Below, in pieces: positions 6,540-13,464 of a stretch of 16,321 nt of DNA (position 1 is its first letter; the number at the start of each line of letters is the position of its first letter). The notes beneath the pieces were generated by a model. It saw only the letters and a list, made by a program, of their open reading frames with translations. It ran no database searches and was not told the DNA's origin. Source of the DNA: Eubacteriales bacterium (GTDB lineage Bacteria; Bacillota; Clostridia; Peptostreptococcales; Anaerovoracaceae); the NCBI GenBank assembly GCA_029098205.1, contig JAQXNW010000088.1, forward strand, positions 1 through 16,321, read 5' to 3'. A program made the position numbers and the translations under genes.

Positions 6540-7295
6540 ATGACTGAAAAATATACGAAAAAAAAGAAAAGTTCGGTTCTGTACAGGATCATTACCGTCA
6601 TCCTGCTTATTATCATCGCGGTGAGCGGTTTTCAAATCGGAAAAATATTATACGGATACCATAAGGGAACATCCGAATACAAGAAAACGGCGGAAACAGC
6701 GCATAAGGACGGCATCGATCACGGCGTGGACTGGGACGCGCTTCTAAAAATGAACCCGGATATCAAGGCCTGGCTTTATCAGGAAGATTCGGTCATCGAT
6801 TTCGCCATCGTGCAGTCAACCGATAATGAGCACTATCTCTACCGGCTGATCGACGGTACCTGGAACTCCATGGGAACGCCGTTCGTTGACTACCGATGCA
6901 AGGATCCGTTCCATGAATTCCTTACAATCGTATACGGCCACCGCATGAAAAACCACACGGTTTTCTGGTATCTAGCCGATTATCGGAACGATCCGGAATA
7001 TTATAAAAAACATCCAACCTTGGATCTTTATATGCCGGAAGGAAATTACAAGCTGAAGGTTTTCGCAGCAACAACCGTTTCCTCGGACAGCAGCCGTTAT
7101 CAATTTGATTTTTCAACGGATGAGCAGAAACAGGAGTATCTGGACTGGATCCGACAGTCATCCACGCTAAAAACAAATGTGAAAGTTTCGATAAATGACC
7201 GGATTGTCATGTTCAGTACATGCTCCAGAGAAGATGACAAGAAGTACGGAGATGCGCGAGCTCTGGTATTCGCGAAAATGGTAAAAGTAAAATGA
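6540..7295 (+). CDS. srtB: Class B sortase
   Basis: Sortases are membrane-anchored transpeptidases that cleave a C-terminal sorting motif on exported proteins and attach them to the cell wall. The 251-aa product has a lysine-rich cytoplasmic start, one membrane segment (about residues 13-36) and an extracellular catalytic domain. The catalytic triad is visible: His134 in VYGHRMKNH, Cys228 in MFSTCSRE, and Arg240 in GDARALVFAK. The spacing and the ST-C context fit class B. No substrate with a sorting signal lies in the window, so its target is unknown; clostridial SrtB enzymes are known to act on adhesin-type substrates. The ATG at 6540 lacks a clear Shine-Dalgarno sequence, yet no later start would keep the membrane anchor. 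Confidence 0.92.
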   Translation: MTEKYTKKKKSSVLYRIITVILLIIIAVSGFQIGKILYGYHKGTSEYKKTAETAHKDGIDHGVDWDALLKMNPDIKAWLYQEDSVIDFAIVQSTDNEHYLYRLIDGTWNSMGTPFVDYRCKDPFHEFLTIVYGHRMKNHTVFWYLADYRNDPEYYKKHPTLDLYMPEGNYKLKVFAATTVSSDSSRYQFDFSTDEQKQEYLDWIRQSSTLKTNVKVSINDRIVMFSTCSREDDKKYGDARALVFAKMVKVK

Positions 7296-7353
7296 TGACC
7301 AAGGCAAAGTAACTTTTATTTTATCGCATACACTATTTACATGCAAATACTGA

Positions 7354-7385
7354 AACGGCGCTTCCCGAATGAAGCGCCGTTTTTT
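7354..7385 (+). terminator. Strong terminator of the sortase gene
   Basis: An 11-bp perfect stem (7354-7364 with 7371-7381), a 6-nt loop and a T-run end the plus-strand unit about 60 nt past the sortase stop. On the opposite strand the hairpin lacks an uninterrupted T-run of similar quality. Confidence 0.92.
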
Positions 7386-7390
7386 CATGC

Positions 7391-7424
7391 AAAACGGCCG
7401 GTCGGCAATTCCTGCCGTCCGGCC
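7391..7424 (-). terminator. Terminator of ackA
   Basis: On the minus strand GGCCGG-A-CGGCA pairs with TGCCG-A-CCGGCC, a stem of 6 plus 5 bp with a single mismatch and a 5-nt loop. It is followed by GTTTT (complement of 7391-7395). It is back-to-back with the sortase terminator and about 90 nt after the ackA stop. Bases 7425-7514 show nothing else. Confidence 0.75.
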
Positions 7425-7514
7425 TTCTGTCTGCAGAATCAATGATTCAAAGAAGTCTTAAAATTTTTTCGCTCTGTAGATCTTCCGATTCACGAAAAAG
7501 AGATTTTCAGGAAC

Positions 7515-8726
7515 TTACTTTCCAAGCTCTACGCTTACTCTCCAAACAGTATCTCTCGCGATCATGAGCTCCTCATTCGTCGGGATCAGAAGTACCTTAA
7601 CCTTGGAATCGTCTGCGGAAATCAGTGCTTCCTTTCCTCTTACATTATTACGGATGAGGTCCAGATGAATTCCCAGATTATCAAGATTGTCGCAGATGAT
7701 GTCACGCATGCCGAAATCATTTTCGCCGACACCCGCTGTGAATACAATGACGTCTACGCCGTTCATTTCAGCAATATATGCGCCGATGAAGAAGCGAACC
7801 CGATGCGCGAAGATCCGCATCGCAAGCTGCGCTCTTTCATTCCCATCCTTCGCAGCCTCTTCCAAATCGCGGAAATCCGAAGAAATTCCGGAAATACCCA
7901 GTACACCGGACTTCTTATTCATGATTTCGTTGATCTCCGCACTGGAAAGATGCTCTCTGTCCGCGATATATGTCATAATCGACGGGTCGATGTCTCCGCA
8001 GCGGGTTCCCATAACAAGACCCTCCAGCGGTGTAAATCCCATGGATGTATCGATAACTCTTCCGTTCTTGATCGCGGTTACAGAAGCTCCGTTCCCCAGA
8101 TGGCAGGTAATTATCTTAAGATCCTCTTCCTTAAGTCCCAGAATTTCCGCTGCGCGGTGCGCTACATACTTGTGGCTCGTTCCATGGAAACCATATCTTC
8201 TTACATGATACTTCGTATAATACTCATACGGAAGCGCGTAGATATAGGATTCCGGCGGCATCGTCTGATGATATGCTGTATCGAAAACTGCAACCATCGG
8301 TGTATCCGGCATCAGTTCCTGGCATGCGCGGATTCCAAGAACTGCCGGCGGATTATGAAGAGGAGCCAGAGCGCTGAGCTCTTCAATTCCTTCCAGTACT
8401 TTCGGCGTAATAACAAGGCTGTGCTTGTATTTTTCTCCGCCATGCGCAACTCTGTGACCAACCGCTCCGATTTCACTCATGTCATCGATAACGCCGTGAT
8501 CCGGATCGACAATCGCGGAAAGAACCTGCGCGATCGCTTCCTTATGTGTTTCCATCGGTGTCTCGTTTTTCCACTTTTCACCCGTAATTACCTTCGTATG
8601 GGTAATTACAGAACCATCGATTCCGATTCTTTCAACGAGACCCTTCGCCATCAGCTTTTCTCCGTTCATATCCAGAACCTGATACTTCAAAGAAGAACTG
8701 CCGCAGTTGATTACCAGTACTTTCAT
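7515..8726 (-). CDS. ackA: Acetate kinase
   Basis: AckA converts acetyl phosphate and ADP to acetate and ATP, the main energy-yielding end of acetate fermentation, in the cytoplasm. The 403-aa product has the ASKHA fold signatures: NCGSSSLKYQ (7-16), HRVAHGG (91-97), the catalytic Asp149 in VFDTAYH, FHGTSH (180-185), Arg242 in GTRCGDIDPS, FTAGVGEN (329-336) and TNEELMIA (383-390). The start ATG has AAGGAG about 8 nt upstream. It forms a single-gene unit with its own promoter and terminator. The usual partner pta is not adjacent on either side (a sortase lies downstream, the arg genes upstream), so acetyl phosphate must be supplied by a gene elsewhere. Confidence 0.98.
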   Translation of the reverse strand: MKVLVINCGSSSLKYQVLDMNGEKLMAKGLVERIGIDGSVITHTKVITGEKWKNETPMETHKEAIAQVLSAIVDPDHGVIDDMSEIGAVGHRVAHGGEKYKHSLVITPKVLEGIEELSALAPLHNPPAVLGIRACQELMPDTPMVAVFDTAYHQTMPPESYIYALPYEYYTKYHVRRYGFHGTSHKYVAHRAAEILGLKEEDLKIITCHLGNGASVTAIKNGRVIDTSMGFTPLEGLVMGTRCGDIDPSIMTYIADREHLSSAEINEIMNKKSGVLGISGISSDFRDLEEAAKDGNERAQLAMRIFAHRVRFFIGAYIAEMNGVDVIVFTAGVGENDFGMRDIICDNLDNLGIHLDLIRNNVRGKEALISADDSKVKVLLIPTNEELMIARDTVWRVSVELGK

Positions 8727-8765
8727 GAAAATCTCCTTTATCTTATACTTTTGACGAAAATGACA

Positions 8766-8779
8766 GTCTCTTTCGAGAC
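8766..8779 (-). promoter_or_regulatory. Small inverted repeat in the ackA leader
   Basis: GTCTC (8766-8770) and GAGAC (8775-8779) are complementary across a 4-nt loop, inside the predicted ackA 5' leader about 40-53 nt before the start codon. It could be a short RNA hairpin or a protein-binding site. No T-run follows, so it is not a terminator. Confidence 0.4.
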
Positions 8780-8792
8780 CGCACCTATGTGA

Positions 8793-8821
8793 ATTATATG
8801 CCAGAAAAGACGGCTTTTCAA
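8793..8821 (-). promoter_or_regulatory. Probable ackA promoter embedded in the upstream terminator
   Basis: Minus-strand TTGAAA (8816-8821) and a perfect TATAAT (8793-8798) have 17-nt spacing. The -35 element lies partly in the descending arm of the argB terminator hairpin. Transcription would begin near 8786. Confidence 0.72.
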
Positions 8822-8843
8822 GATTCTATCCCTGAAAAGCCGT
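8804..8843 (-). terminator. Terminator of the argCJB operon
   Basis: On the minus strand an 11-bp perfect stem (8833-8843 with 8810-8820) and a 12-nt loop are followed by CTTTTCT. It lies about 70 nt past the argB stop. The same hairpin read on the plus strand is followed by TTTC, but no plus-strand gene ends here. Confidence 0.8.
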
Positions 8844-8914
8844 TTTCTCCGCTAAACCATTGTTACGATGTTTTTTTCGTTTTTTGACCTTGCCGGGATA
8901 TCCGGACATTCGCT

Positions 8915-9808
8915 TTACACCTTCTGATAATACCGCTTCTCTTCAGATCCGATGATCGCTGTGCCGGAACCTCTGTCCGTGAAGATTTCCAGAAGAACCG
9001 AATGCGGAAGCCGTCCATCCAGTACATGGACACGCCGCACTCCGGCATGAATCGAATCAATGCAGTTCCGGATTTTCGGAATCATACCGCCCGAAATAAC
9101 ACCATCTGCAATAAGCTGCTCCGCATCATTCGTATATAACTCGGAAATCATGCTGTCCGGATCCTCCGGATCCATCAGAACTCCCGGTGTATCCGTAAGA
9201 TAAACCAGCTTCTGAGCGCCGACAGCCTGCGCGATCATCGCAGCTGCGTGATCACCGTTGATATTATATCTTTGACCTTTCTCATCCGCGCCGATCGGAA
9301 ATACTACCGGAATAAAGTCATTTTCTACAAGATCCTTGAGGACCTTCGTATTCACCTTCGTCACTTCGCCGACAAAACCGATATCCTTCTGGTCAGGCAT
9401 CTGCTTCCGGACGGTCAGAAGATTTCCGTCCACTCCGGAAATTCCAACCGCGTTTACACCCAGAGACTGCGCTTTCTGCACCAGCTCTTCATTGACTCTT
9501 CCCAGGACCATTTCCGCGATTTCCAAAGTTTCCGCGTCTGTGACCCGAAGACCGTTATAGAAAACCGGTTCGATGCCGACTTTTTTCACCCAACGGGAAA
9601 TTTCCTTGCCGCCTCCATGCACGACGATAGGCTTAAATCCAACCAGCTTAAGAAGAGCGACGTCTTCCATGACATGATTTTTCAGCGATTCGTCCTTCAT
9701 CGCGCTTCCGCCGTATTTCACGACGATAATATTCCCGTGAAAACGCTGGATATAAGGGAGCGCTTCGATCAATATATTCGCTTTTGTAAGTTCTTCTTCC
9801 AGATTCAT
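8915..9808 (-). CDS. argB: Acetylglutamate kinase, arginine-sensitive type
   Basis: ArgB phosphorylates N-acetylglutamate, the second step of arginine synthesis. The 297-aa product has the amino-acid kinase fold: VKYGGSAMKD (30-39) with the phosphate-binding Lys31 and glycines, VVHGGGKEIS (62-71), and NGLRVTD (85-91) for substrate. An N-terminal helix of about 22 residues precedes the fold, and the C terminus carries the HVLDGRLPHSVLLEIF region (261-276). Both are hallmarks of hexameric, arginine-inhibited enzymes, so feedback control at this step is expected, as fits the cyclic pathway implied by argJ. The start ATG has GGAGGG upstream and lies 15 nt after argJ. Last gene of argC-argJ-argB. 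Confidence 0.97.
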   Translation of the reverse strand: MNLEEELTKANILIEALPYIQRFHGNIIVVKYGGSAMKDESLKNHVMEDVALLKLVGFKPIVVHGGGKEISRWVKKVGIEPVFYNGLRVTDAETLEIAEMVLGRVNEELVQKAQSLGVNAVGISGVDGNLLTVRKQMPDQKDIGFVGEVTKVNTKVLKDLVENDFIPVVFPIGADEKGQRYNINGDHAAAMIAQAVGAQKLVYLTDTPGVLMDPEDPDSMISELYTNDAEQLIADGVISGGMIPKIRNCIDSIHAGVRRVHVLDGRLPHSVLLEIFTDRGSGTAIIGSEEKRYYQKV

Positions 9809-9823
9809 CCTGCCCTCCAGTAT

Positions 9824-11047
9824 TTATGAACGATAATCACCGTTTATCGAAACATATTCATGCGTAAGATCGCAACCATACGCGGAAGCTTCCTTGCTGC
9901 CGTCATGAAGATCGACAGAAATGATTACATGCTCTTCCGCCAGAATCTTTGACGCCTCTTCCTCAGAGAACGGTACCGCCGCGGATTCTCTGCATACGAG
10001 AATCGCTCCAGATTTTGAGCCGATGCTGACCTCCACATGGTCACAGGAGAAATCCGCATCCGTATATCCGACCGCGCAGAGCACCCTGCCCCAGTTTGCG
10101 TCTTCGCCGTAGATCGCCGCCTTGAGAAGCGTAGAACTTACAACCTGCTTCGATACTTTCCGGGCGATTTCTTTCGAAGGAGCTCCCGAAACATGCACCT
10201 CCATAAGCTTTGTAGCCCCTTCACCGTCTCCCGCGATCTTTCTCGCGAATTCGGTGCAAAGTCCATGAAGGGCTTCCGTAAAAATCCGATAATCTTCTCC
10301 CTCTTCTGTGATCTCCGGATTGCCGGCCAGCCCGTTCGCCATAATCAGAAGCGTATCATTGGTCGACGTATCTCCATCCACGCTGATCTGATTAAAGCTG
10401 TCCGGCACCTCTTCCCGGAGCGCTTTCTCCAGGAGCTCCTTTGAAATCGCGGCGTCGGAGCAGAGGAAGCTCAGCATCGTCCCCATATTGATATGAATCA
10501 TGCCGCTTCCCTTCGCGATGCCGCCGATGGTACATTCCTTTCCGCCGATTTCAAACCGCACGGCAAGTTCTTTCGGAAGCGTATCCGTAGTCATGATTGC
10601 TCTTGCGGCTTCTCCCGATCCATTATTTCGAAGCTTCGAAGTCAAAGAAGGAATTCCTTTTTCAAAAGGATCTTCGGTCAAAGGAACTCCGATTACACCT
10701 GTCGATGCAGGCATCACATCCGCAGGGCGGATGGAAAGCGCTTTCGCCGCTTTCGAGCACGCGAACTCCGCGATCTCCTCGCCGTTCGCGGTGCAAGTGT
10801 TCGCATTTCCGCTGTTCACGACCACCGCCTGCGCGGTATGATCCGAAAGATGCCTTTTCATAACTTTAATATGGGCCGCTTTCACCTTATTCTTCGTGAA
10901 TACAGCTGCCGCATTCGCCGGCACTTCACTTACAATCATCGACATATCGTCTTTGTTCGGATTGCGGCGGATCCCGCTGTATGTTCCGGACGCTTTATAT
11001 CCCTTTGCGGCGCAGACGCCGCCGTCTACAAACTCAAAATTACTCAA
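9824..11047 (-). CDS. argJ: Glutamate N-acetyltransferase / ornithine acetyltransferase ArgJ
   Basis: ArgJ moves the acetyl group from N-acetylornithine to glutamate, making ornithine and recycling acetylglutamate; some members also use acetyl-CoA. The 407-aa precursor carries the self-cleavage motif KGSGMIHINMGTML, with cleavage expected between Gly189 and the nucleophile Thr190 to give alpha and beta chains. The motif has Ile where MIHPNMATM is common. The C terminus ends YVSINGDYRS, as in the family. The start is TTG (11045-11047) with AGGAGA 8 nt upstream; an ATG next to the ribosome site is followed almost at once by a stop. Middle gene of the arg operon. Confidence 0.97.
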   Translation of the reverse strand: MSNFEFVDGGVCAAKGYKASGTYSGIRRNPNKDDMSMIVSEVPANAAAVFTKNKVKAAHIKVMKRHLSDHTAQAVVVNSGNANTCTANGEEIAEFACSKAAKALSIRPADVMPASTGVIGVPLTEDPFEKGIPSLTSKLRNNGSGEAARAIMTTDTLPKELAVRFEIGGKECTIGGIAKGSGMIHINMGTMLSFLCSDAAISKELLEKALREEVPDSFNQISVDGDTSTNDTLLIMANGLAGNPEITEEGEDYRIFTEALHGLCTEFARKIAGDGEGATKLMEVHVSGAPSKEIARKVSKQVVSSTLLKAAIYGEDANWGRVLCAVGYTDADFSCDHVEVSIGSKSGAILVCRESAAVPFSEEEASKILAEEHVIISVDLHDGSKEASAYGCDLTHEYVSINGDYRS

Positions 11048-11080
11048 TGAAGCATTCTCCTATCTCTTATCCTGTTATTC

Positions 11081-11093
11081 CGGAGGCTCCGGC
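11081..11093 (-). other. Short GC hairpin between argC and argJ
   Basis: CCGGAG and CTCCGG pair across a single base in the 63-nt argC-argJ spacer, with no T-run after it. It may be an RNA processing or stability element, or have no role. Confidence 0.35.
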
Positions 11094-11110
11094 AGCGCAT
11101 GGCAGAGCGC

Positions 11111-12043
11111 CTACAGCAGACCCTTTGTCTCCTCAAATCCAAGGACCAGATTCAAGTTCTGAACCGCAGATCCGGACGCGCCCTTTCCAAGGTTGTCAAA
11201 CCGGGAAACCAGAAGCGGCCGCTCCTCGTTCCCCGCTACCAGAATCTCAAGATCGTTCCTTCCCGCCATTGTATTGCTGTGAATAAATCCATCGTCCGGG
11301 ACGCCATCTTTCACATGAATCAGCGGCTCCCCTTTGTAATGCCGGCGGTAAATATCCCGAAGCCCTTCCAGAGAGACCGGTTTCTTAAGCATTTTCCCGA
11401 ACAAAGGCACGGTCATGACCATTCCGCTGTAAAAATCGCCGACAATCGGACAGAACGAAGGAAATTCAGAAAGCCCGGTCATCGCCTTCATCTCCGGAAG
11501 ATGCTTATGCACCTGCGTGAGGCCGTACTGCCCGGGGCTCTTCAGATACTCCGGACGGTCTTCCCGTTCATGATTCTGGATCATTTTCTTTCCGCCGCCG
11601 GAATATCCTGTTACGCAGAAGGATGTCAGAAGCGTATCCGGAGAAAGAATTCCCGCATCAATAAGTGGACGGACCATCATAATGAATCCGGTCGCGTGGC
11701 ATCCCGGATTCGCGATGCGGTGGCTTTTGCGGATTTTATCTCTCTGCCCTTTCGTAAGCTCTGGCATACCGTATACCCATCCCGGAGAAGTACGGTGGCA
11801 GGTCGATGTATCAATCAAAGTAACATCGTCCGGGCAGGCAGCCGCGATTTCCTCCGAAGCCGCATCCGGCAGGCAGAGAATGGAAGCATCCGCTTCTTCC
11901 GTCAGGCGGACCCTTTCCTTCAGATCCTTCCTCTTGGATTCATCGATTTCCAGAATCTCTATATCATCACGGTCATCCAGATATTCATGAATCTTAAGAC
12001 CGGTCGTCCCATGCCCGCCGTCAATAAAAACTTTCTTCGCCAT
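11111..12043 (-). CDS. argC: N-acetyl-gamma-glutamyl-phosphate reductase, short (type 2) form
   Basis: ArgC reduces acetylglutamyl phosphate to the semialdehyde with NADPH, the third arginine step. The 310-aa product is of the shorter type 2 class: it starts with VFIDGGHGTTGLKI (nucleotide-binding glycines, residues 9-15) and has the catalytic Cys115 in ANPGCHATGF. It ends KGASGSAVQNLNLVLGF, as in the family, where the last part lines the active site. The start ATG has only a weak GACGAG-type ribosome site. First gene of argC-argJ-argB, which together cover acetylglutamate formation to the semialdehyde plus acetyl recycling; argD and the later genes are not in the window. Confidence 0.95.
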   Translation of the reverse strand: MAKKVFIDGGHGTTGLKIHEYLDDRDDIEILEIDESKRKDLKERVRLTEEADASILCLPDAASEEIAAACPDDVTLIDTSTCHRTSPGWVYGMPELTKGQRDKIRKSHRIANPGCHATGFIMMVRPLIDAGILSPDTLLTSFCVTGYSGGGKKMIQNHEREDRPEYLKSPGQYGLTQVHKHLPEMKAMTGLSEFPSFCPIVGDFYSGMVMTVPLFGKMLKKPVSLEGLRDIYRRHYKGEPLIHVKDGVPDDGFIHSNTMAGRNDLEILVAGNEERPLLVSRFDNLGKGASGSAVQNLNLVLGFEETKGLL

Positions 12044-12114
12044 TCTGCATCTCGTCTTTCTGTTCCCAAAAAAACCCCGAAAAAATACATCCTTTATTTC
12101 ATGTTAACAAGGAC

Positions 12115-12143
12115 ATCATACTCTTATCTTTTTCCCGTTGCAA
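12115..12143 (-). promoter_or_regulatory. Candidate argC operon promoter
   Basis: Minus-strand TTGCAA (12138-12143) and TATGAT (12115-12120, 5 of 6 matches) have 17-nt spacing. Transcription would start near 12108, about 65 nt before argC. Confidence 0.55.
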
Positions 12144-12172
12144 GAGAAATGTTGTATTTTATTAACTTTTTA

Positions 12173-12186
12173 TTTATATTTATGCA
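12173..12186 (-). promoter_or_regulatory. Possible ArgR/AhrC operator upstream of argC
   Basis: Read on the minus strand, TGCATAAATATAAA matches 11 of 14 positions of an ARG-box half-site pattern of the TGAATAAATATTCA type. It lies 30 nt upstream of the candidate argC -35, in a very AT-rich stretch where chance matches are common. Confidence 0.35.
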
Positions 12187-12229
12187 TCACAATATGCAGT
12201 GCAATTCACTTTCCGCCTTCGAATTGGTC

Positions 12230-12259
12230 TTGACCGTCTTTTTTACAGAATGATATACT
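12230..12259 (+). promoter_or_regulatory. Probable trpS promoter
   Basis: TTGACC (12230-12235) and an extended -10, TGATATACT (hexamer 12254-12259), have 18-nt spacing. Transcription would start near 12266. Confidence 0.75.
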
Positions 12260-12274
12260 ATTATACTGTATTTA

Positions 12275-12292
12275 TTAACTAGATTAACTAGA
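12275..12292 (+). repeat. Tandem 9-nt repeat TTAACTAGA (trp-operator-like) before trpS
   Basis: Two perfect head-to-tail copies (12275-12283, 12284-12292) begin about 9 nt after the predicted trpS transcription start, where a repressor site would block initiation. The pair contains ACTAG twice with 9-nt start-to-start spacing. The E. coli TrpR operator core CTAGTTAACTAG has 8-nt spacing, so the resemblance is close but one base longer. Confidence 0.5.
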
Positions 12293-12377
12293 AGAGAATA
12301 CCATCCCAAGCGGGATCCGGGGACAAATTCCCTGCGATTTTTCCAGAGGACAGGCATCTTAAGAAAGGACCTTTAAC

Positions 12378-13403
12378 ATGGCGGAAATCACCATTCCAAA
12401 ACACGATAAAAACAGAATTTTCTCCGGCATCCAGCCTTCGGGCGATCTTCATCTCGGAAACTACCTGGGAGCGCTTCATCAGTTCGTAGATCTTCAGAAC
12501 GACGATCAGAACGAATGCATCTACTGCGTCGTAGACATGCACGCGATCACCGTGCCTCAGGATCCTAAGATGCTGAGAAAGAGAATTTATGATCTGACCG
12601 CCCTCTATCTTGCCTGCGGAGTGGATCCGAAGAAATCGATTCTTTTCGTTCAGTCGGAGGTTCCCGCGCATGCAGAGCTTGGATGGATCATGACATGCAG
12701 CTCCTACACGGGGGAGCTTTCCCGCATGACGCAGTTCAAGTCAAAGAGTCAGGGAAGAGAATCCGTTCCATCCGGGCTCTTCGTTTATCCGACTCTGATG
12801 GCCGCGGACATTCTGCTTTATGATGCGGACGAGGTTCCTGTCGGAACGGATCAAACGCAGCACATCGAGCTTACAAGAGACCTTGCGAACCGGATCAATA
12901 ATACCCGCGGCGAAACCTTCATTCTTCCAAAGGGACGCTATCTTAAGGAAGGTGCGCGCATTATGGCGCTGGACGATCCGAGCAAGAAGATGAGCAAATC
13001 CGCTCCGAATCCGATGAGCCGGATTTCTCTTATGGATGATGAAAAAACCGTTAAGAAAGCGATCATGCGCGCGACGACCGACTCCGACGGTGAAATCCGC
13101 TTTGACCCCGAGAACAAGCCGGGCGTCAGCAACCTGATGAATATTTACAGCGTTCTCTCCGGCGAGTCTCTGGACTCTCTTGAATCTATGTACCGGGGCA
13201 AAGGATACGGAGATTTCAAAAAGGATCTGGTATCGGTCGTAAACGGAGCACTGCAGCCGATCCGCACGCGATTTGAAGAAATCCGGGAATCTTCGGAGCT
13301 GATTGACATTCTGGAAGACGGCGCTGAAAAGGCATCCGCGATTGCAAATCCGGTTCTCGCCCGCGTAAAAGAGCGTTTCGGAATGGGACTCGGAACCAAA
13401 TAG
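12378..13403 (+). CDS. trpS: Tryptophanyl-tRNA synthetase
   Basis: TrpS charges tRNA-Trp with tryptophan using ATP, in the cytoplasm. The 341-aa class I enzyme has the HIGH-type motif GDLHLGN (22-28), the VDMHAIT segment (52-58), the substrate region DEVPVGTDQTQHIELTRD (151-168) and the KMSKS loop (204-208). The start ATG follows an AAAGGA site about 9 nt upstream. It is a single-gene unit with promoter and terminator, divergent from argC. Bacillota trpS genes are often under T-box control, but none is recognisable here; a tandem trp-operator-like repeat sits just downstream of the promoter instead. Confidence 0.97.
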   Translation: MAEITIPKHDKNRIFSGIQPSGDLHLGNYLGALHQFVDLQNDDQNECIYCVVDMHAITVPQDPKMLRKRIYDLTALYLACGVDPKKSILFVQSEVPAHAELGWIMTCSSYTGELSRMTQFKSKSQGRESVPSGLFVYPTLMAADILLYDADEVPVGTDQTQHIELTRDLANRINNTRGETFILPKGRYLKEGARIMALDDPSKKMSKSAPNPMSRISLMDDEKTVKKAIMRATTDSDGEIRFDPENKPGVSNLMNIYSVLSGESLDSLESMYRGKGYGDFKKDLVSVVNGALQPIRTRFEEIRESSELIDILEDGAEKASAIANPVLARVKERFGMGLGTK

Positions 13404-13422
13404 AATTTTTTTCTGATAATCG

Positions 13423-13464
13423 AAAGGACGGGAAATCCAGAAAAAGATTTCCCGTCCTTTTATT
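13423..13464 (+). terminator. Strong, possibly bidirectional terminator between trpS and the methyltransferase
   Basis: A perfect 15-bp stem (13423-13437 with 13446-13460) and an 8-nt loop are followed by a T-rich run. It ends trpS about 20 nt past its stop. Read on the minus strand it starts at the last base of the methyltransferase stop codon and is followed by a weak T-run, so it may serve both convergent genes. Confidence 0.88.

Larger units (their letters stand above)
12044..12377. promoter_or_regulatory. Divergent argC/trpS regulatory region (no gene)
   Basis: This 334-base AT-rich region holds the argC promoter, ArgR-box-like sequence, the trpS promoter, a tandem TTAACTAGA repeat and a roughly 110-nt trpS leader. 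The leader has two small hairpins (ATCCC 12303-12307 with GGGAT 12312-12316; GGGA 12320-12323 with TCCC 12329-12332). I find no T-box element, no leader peptide rich in Trp and no terminator in the leader. A minus-strand TATAAT at 12260-12265 overlaps the trpS start site but has no good -35. Confidence 0.7.

Noticed and set aside
7665..8792. A 375-codon plus-strand frame opposite ackA.
   Set aside because: Antisense to ackA, Arg/His/Cys-rich low-quality composition, no ribosome site.
11099..12253. A 384-codon plus-strand frame opposite argC.
   Set aside because: Antisense to argC and extending into the promoter region; no domain signature.
12296..12377. A riboswitch, T-box or Trp leader peptide in the trpS leader.
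   Set aside because: There is no T-box core, no short Trp-rich reading frame and no terminator; only two small hairpins.
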